NCBI GenBank assembly: GCA_018268135.1
Contig: JAFDXD010000079.1
Location: 1-64,000 of the forward strand
Direction: 5' to 3'
Source of the DNA: Bacteroidota bacterium
GTDB taxonomy: Bacteria > Bacteroidota > Bacteroidia > Chitinophagales > Chitinophagaceae
Length of the DNA stretch: 64,000 nucleotides
Part shown: piece by piece, positions 62,661-64,000 of the stretch
How positions within the stretch are numbered: the stretch's first letter is position 1
Layout of the letters: every line of letters begins with the position of its first letter
Program-made: the position numbers and the translations under genes
Notes under the pieces: model-generated
Databases searched by the model: none
What the model was told of the DNA's origin: nothing
The model's input: the letters and a program-made list of their open reading frames with translations, nothing else

Positions 62661-62694
62661 TAAGAAAGCCGCTTTTAAAAAAGCGGCTTTCTTA
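62661..62694. terminator. Bidirectional terminator after the TonB-dependent receptor gene
   Basis: TAAGAAAGCCGCTTTT and AAAAGCGGCTTTCTTA are perfect 16-base arms, followed by TTTTAT. It separates the convergent receptor (stop at 62640) and esterase (stop at 62734) genes. Confidence 0.9.
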
Positions 62695-62733
62695 TTTTAT
62701 AAAAATTAATGAAAAATTATTTACAGGGTAAAT

Positions 62734-63546
62734 CTACACTTTGCCCCAGGCCCATTTTAAAAATTCAGGAAAAGCTTTAGCCCAGGTAGGAACATCATGC
62801 CTGCCATCTTTCAATTCAAGATATTTTATAGAAGAAGAAGGATATCCTTTTTTTTCTAAGGCTGCAATTACACTTTGGGTATCATCAATAGAATCAATTA
62901 TCCCATTATTATTTCTGTCTGCAGTTTCATCTAAAGTACCTACTTCAAAAAAGAAACGAAGCCAGGGTGCAAAGTTTCCTTCCCTTACCTGCCGTTGCAT
63001 GATGCGGTCTTTATCCTCGTCAAAATCTTCATCTTCCTGATCTTTATCACGCCACCACAATGAGCCGCTGAATACACCAACCTTAGTGAATTCTTCTGCA
63101 TTGTTCCATACAATATCCATTGCACACAAGCCTCCTAAAGAAAATCCGGCAAAAGCCTTTTCTTTAAACGAATAAATTAAATAATTTTTACGCAAAAATG
63201 GAAGTAGCTCTTCCATCACAAAACGGGTAAACAAATACGCCTTAGCGCCCCGGCCTTTATAATCAAGAATTTTAGCAGTACCATACTCATTTTTTCTATC
63301 AGGCGCACAATGAATCCCTACACAAAATATGGGCTCAATATCACCTGCAAAAATGAGTGGTTCTAAAATTTCTTCAAAGGACATTTTCACCAAATCCTGT
63401 CCATCATTTATCAATAATAACGGCACATTGGTAAGCGTAGAAAGATTAGAAGGGATATAACAATCTACTTTCACATCTCTTTGCAGCATTTCTGAATAAA
63501 GCAAATGATTCTCTATTATTACTTCATCAGTTTTGGCATTGGTCAT
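62734..63546 (-). CDS. Alpha/beta-hydrolase esterase with acidic, possibly Ca-binding, insert
   Basis: From the ATG at 63546 the protein is 270 residues; an earlier ATG at 63585 would add 13 hydrophobic residues and is less likely. It is an esterase D-like hydrolase: VPLLLINDGQDLVKM, AFAGFSLGGLCAMDIVWN with nucleophile S136, FEVGTLDE (acid) and ELKDGRHDVPTWAKAFPEFL (His). An acidic insert, DKDQEDEDFDEDKDR, is followed further on by DRNNNGIIDSIDD, which has the spacing of a calcium-binding EF-hand-like loop. No signal peptide is seen. It is divergent from the ATP-grasp gene at 63682. Confidence 0.87.
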   Translation of the reverse strand: MTNAKTDEVIIENHLLYSEMLQRDVKVDCYIPSNLSTLTNVPLLLINDGQDLVKMSFEEILEPLIFAGDIEPIFCVGIHCAPDRKNEYGTAKILDYKGRGAKAYLFTRFVMEELLPFLRKNYLIYSFKEKAFAGFSLGGLCAMDIVWNNAEEFTKVGVFSGSLWWRDKDQEDEDFDEDKDRIMQRQVREGNFAPWLRFFFEVGTLDETADRNNNGIIDSIDDTQSVIAALEKKGYPSSSIKYLELKDGRHDVPTWAKAFPEFLKWAWGKV

Positions 63547-63604
63547 AAGCCGCAAAAATAAGTAAAGCTTTGTAAAAAAATACATCCCCTGATTTTAAAA
63601 CATT

Positions 63605-63636
63605 TTTGGTTTTATGGCCCCAAAAAAATATATTTG
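63605..63636 (+). promoter_or_regulatory. Bacteroidota-type promoter of the ATP-grasp gene
   Basis: TTTG at 63605-63608, 20 bases, then TATATTTG at 63629-63636. The start codon lies 46 bases downstream. Confidence 0.7.
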
Positions 63637-63681
63637 GTTACACTAATAAGTAAGCATCCTTTAATCTTTAAAATTATTTTT

Positions 63682-64000
63682 ATGAAAAAAATTGGCGTAT
63701 TACATGGTAAGGAAAGAAGTTTTCCGGAAGCATTTGTAGAACGGATAAACAGTAAAAAGGTAGAAGGAATTATTGCAGAACCGGTAAAGATTGATAAAGT
63801 GATGCAGGGGGAACCAAGTGGCTATGCTGTAATTTTTGACCGTATTTCTCAAGACGTACCCTTTTACAGGGCTTACTTAAAAAATGCTGCTCTCTGCGGC
63901 ACAATGGTAATTAATAACCCATTTTGGTGGAGCGCAGATGAAAAATTTTTTAATAACTGCCTGGCTACAAAAATAGGGGTGCCCGTTCCAAAAACGGTAA
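63682..64000 (+). CDS. ATP-grasp-type protein, 5' part only (runs off the window)
   Basis: The frame opens at the ATG at 63682 and stays open for 106 codons to the window end. It begins MKKIGVLHGKERSFPEAFVE and includes GYAVIFDRISQDVPFYRAYL, then TMVINNPFWWSADEKFFNN and ATKIGVPVPKTV. The pre-ATP-grasp layout, in which a Rossmann-like start is followed by NPFWWSADEKFFNN(C)LATKIGVPVPKTV, is a common unassigned Bacteroidota family. The ATP-binding core lies outside the window. The preceding esterase gene is divergent. Confidence 0.78.
   Translation, partial: MKKIGVLHGKERSFPEAFVERINSKKVEGIIAEPVKIDKVMQGEPSGYAVIFDRISQDVPFYRAYLKNAALCGTMVINNPFWWSADEKFFNNCLATKIGVPVPKTV

Overview
The window is a stretch of ordinary chromosome from an AT-rich member of the Bacteroidota, most likely a Chitinophagaceae-type soil or freshwater bacterium; that placement is inference. 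Supporting signs are a large Oar/SusC-like TonB-dependent receptor, a TamB-like giant protein, secreted MORN and PD40-OmpA proteins, a three-subunit proton-translocating transhydrogenase, RibBA, a kynureninase, and promoters of the Bacteroidota type (TTTG, about 19-21 bases, then TAnnTTTG). Ribosome binding sites of the Shine-Dalgarno kind are not evident, which is also usual for this phylum. About 57 protein genes, one tRNA, two decayed genes and many small sites can be supported. No CRISPR array, prophage, rRNA operon or complete insertion sequence is visible.

Layout. 1-711: a decayed REP-associated tyrosine transposase (RAYT) with an internal deletion, framed by REP-like hairpins and a tandem partial copy. 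801-5112 (minus): a secreted phosphodiesterase, a LysE-type exporter, a YceI protein and an ATP-grasp protein. 5161-9542 (plus): a tightly spaced run of CCG iron-sulfur protein, lipoprotein glycerophosphodiesterase, kynU, pyrF and a periplasmic thioredoxin. 9520-16001: SGNH hydrolase, an acyl-CoA dehydrogenase (GcdH-like) with 3-hydroxyacyl-CoA dehydrogenase, small proteins, ribD and prmC. 15985-24186: ExbD/ExbB, SPFH protein, pepT, slyD, fmt, a LysM protein and an RNA m5C methyltransferase. 24549-26968: two secreted hydrolases. 27042-30896 (minus): pntB-pntAB-pntAA and a methyltransferase. 30954-38562 (minus): folA and thyA enclosing five exported proteins (PD40-OmpA, an unknown, two MORN proteins, a TPR protein). 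38719-41897: a cation efflux protein, a HigBA toxin-antitoxin pair, tRNA-Lys and a short-chain dehydrogenase. 41926-49774: SAM hydrolase-like protein, DUF2911 protein, sodium symporter with a long PIG-L deacetylase, and gamma-glutamyltransferase. 49824-64000: TamB-like protein, alpha-L-fucosidase, two esterases, ribBA, the TonB-dependent receptor and the start of a second ATP-grasp protein running off the end.

The least explained parts are (i) the exported MORN/TPR/PD40-OmpA cluster lying between folA and thyA, which looks like one transcription unit for an envelope structure; (ii) a family of three related intergenic repeats at about 3216, 47914 and 54800 that encode nothing obvious; (iii) the RAYT remnant with its hairpins; (iv) a HigBA module with a perfect palindrome in its promoter; and (v) a frameshifted antitoxin-like remnant at 57531-57769.
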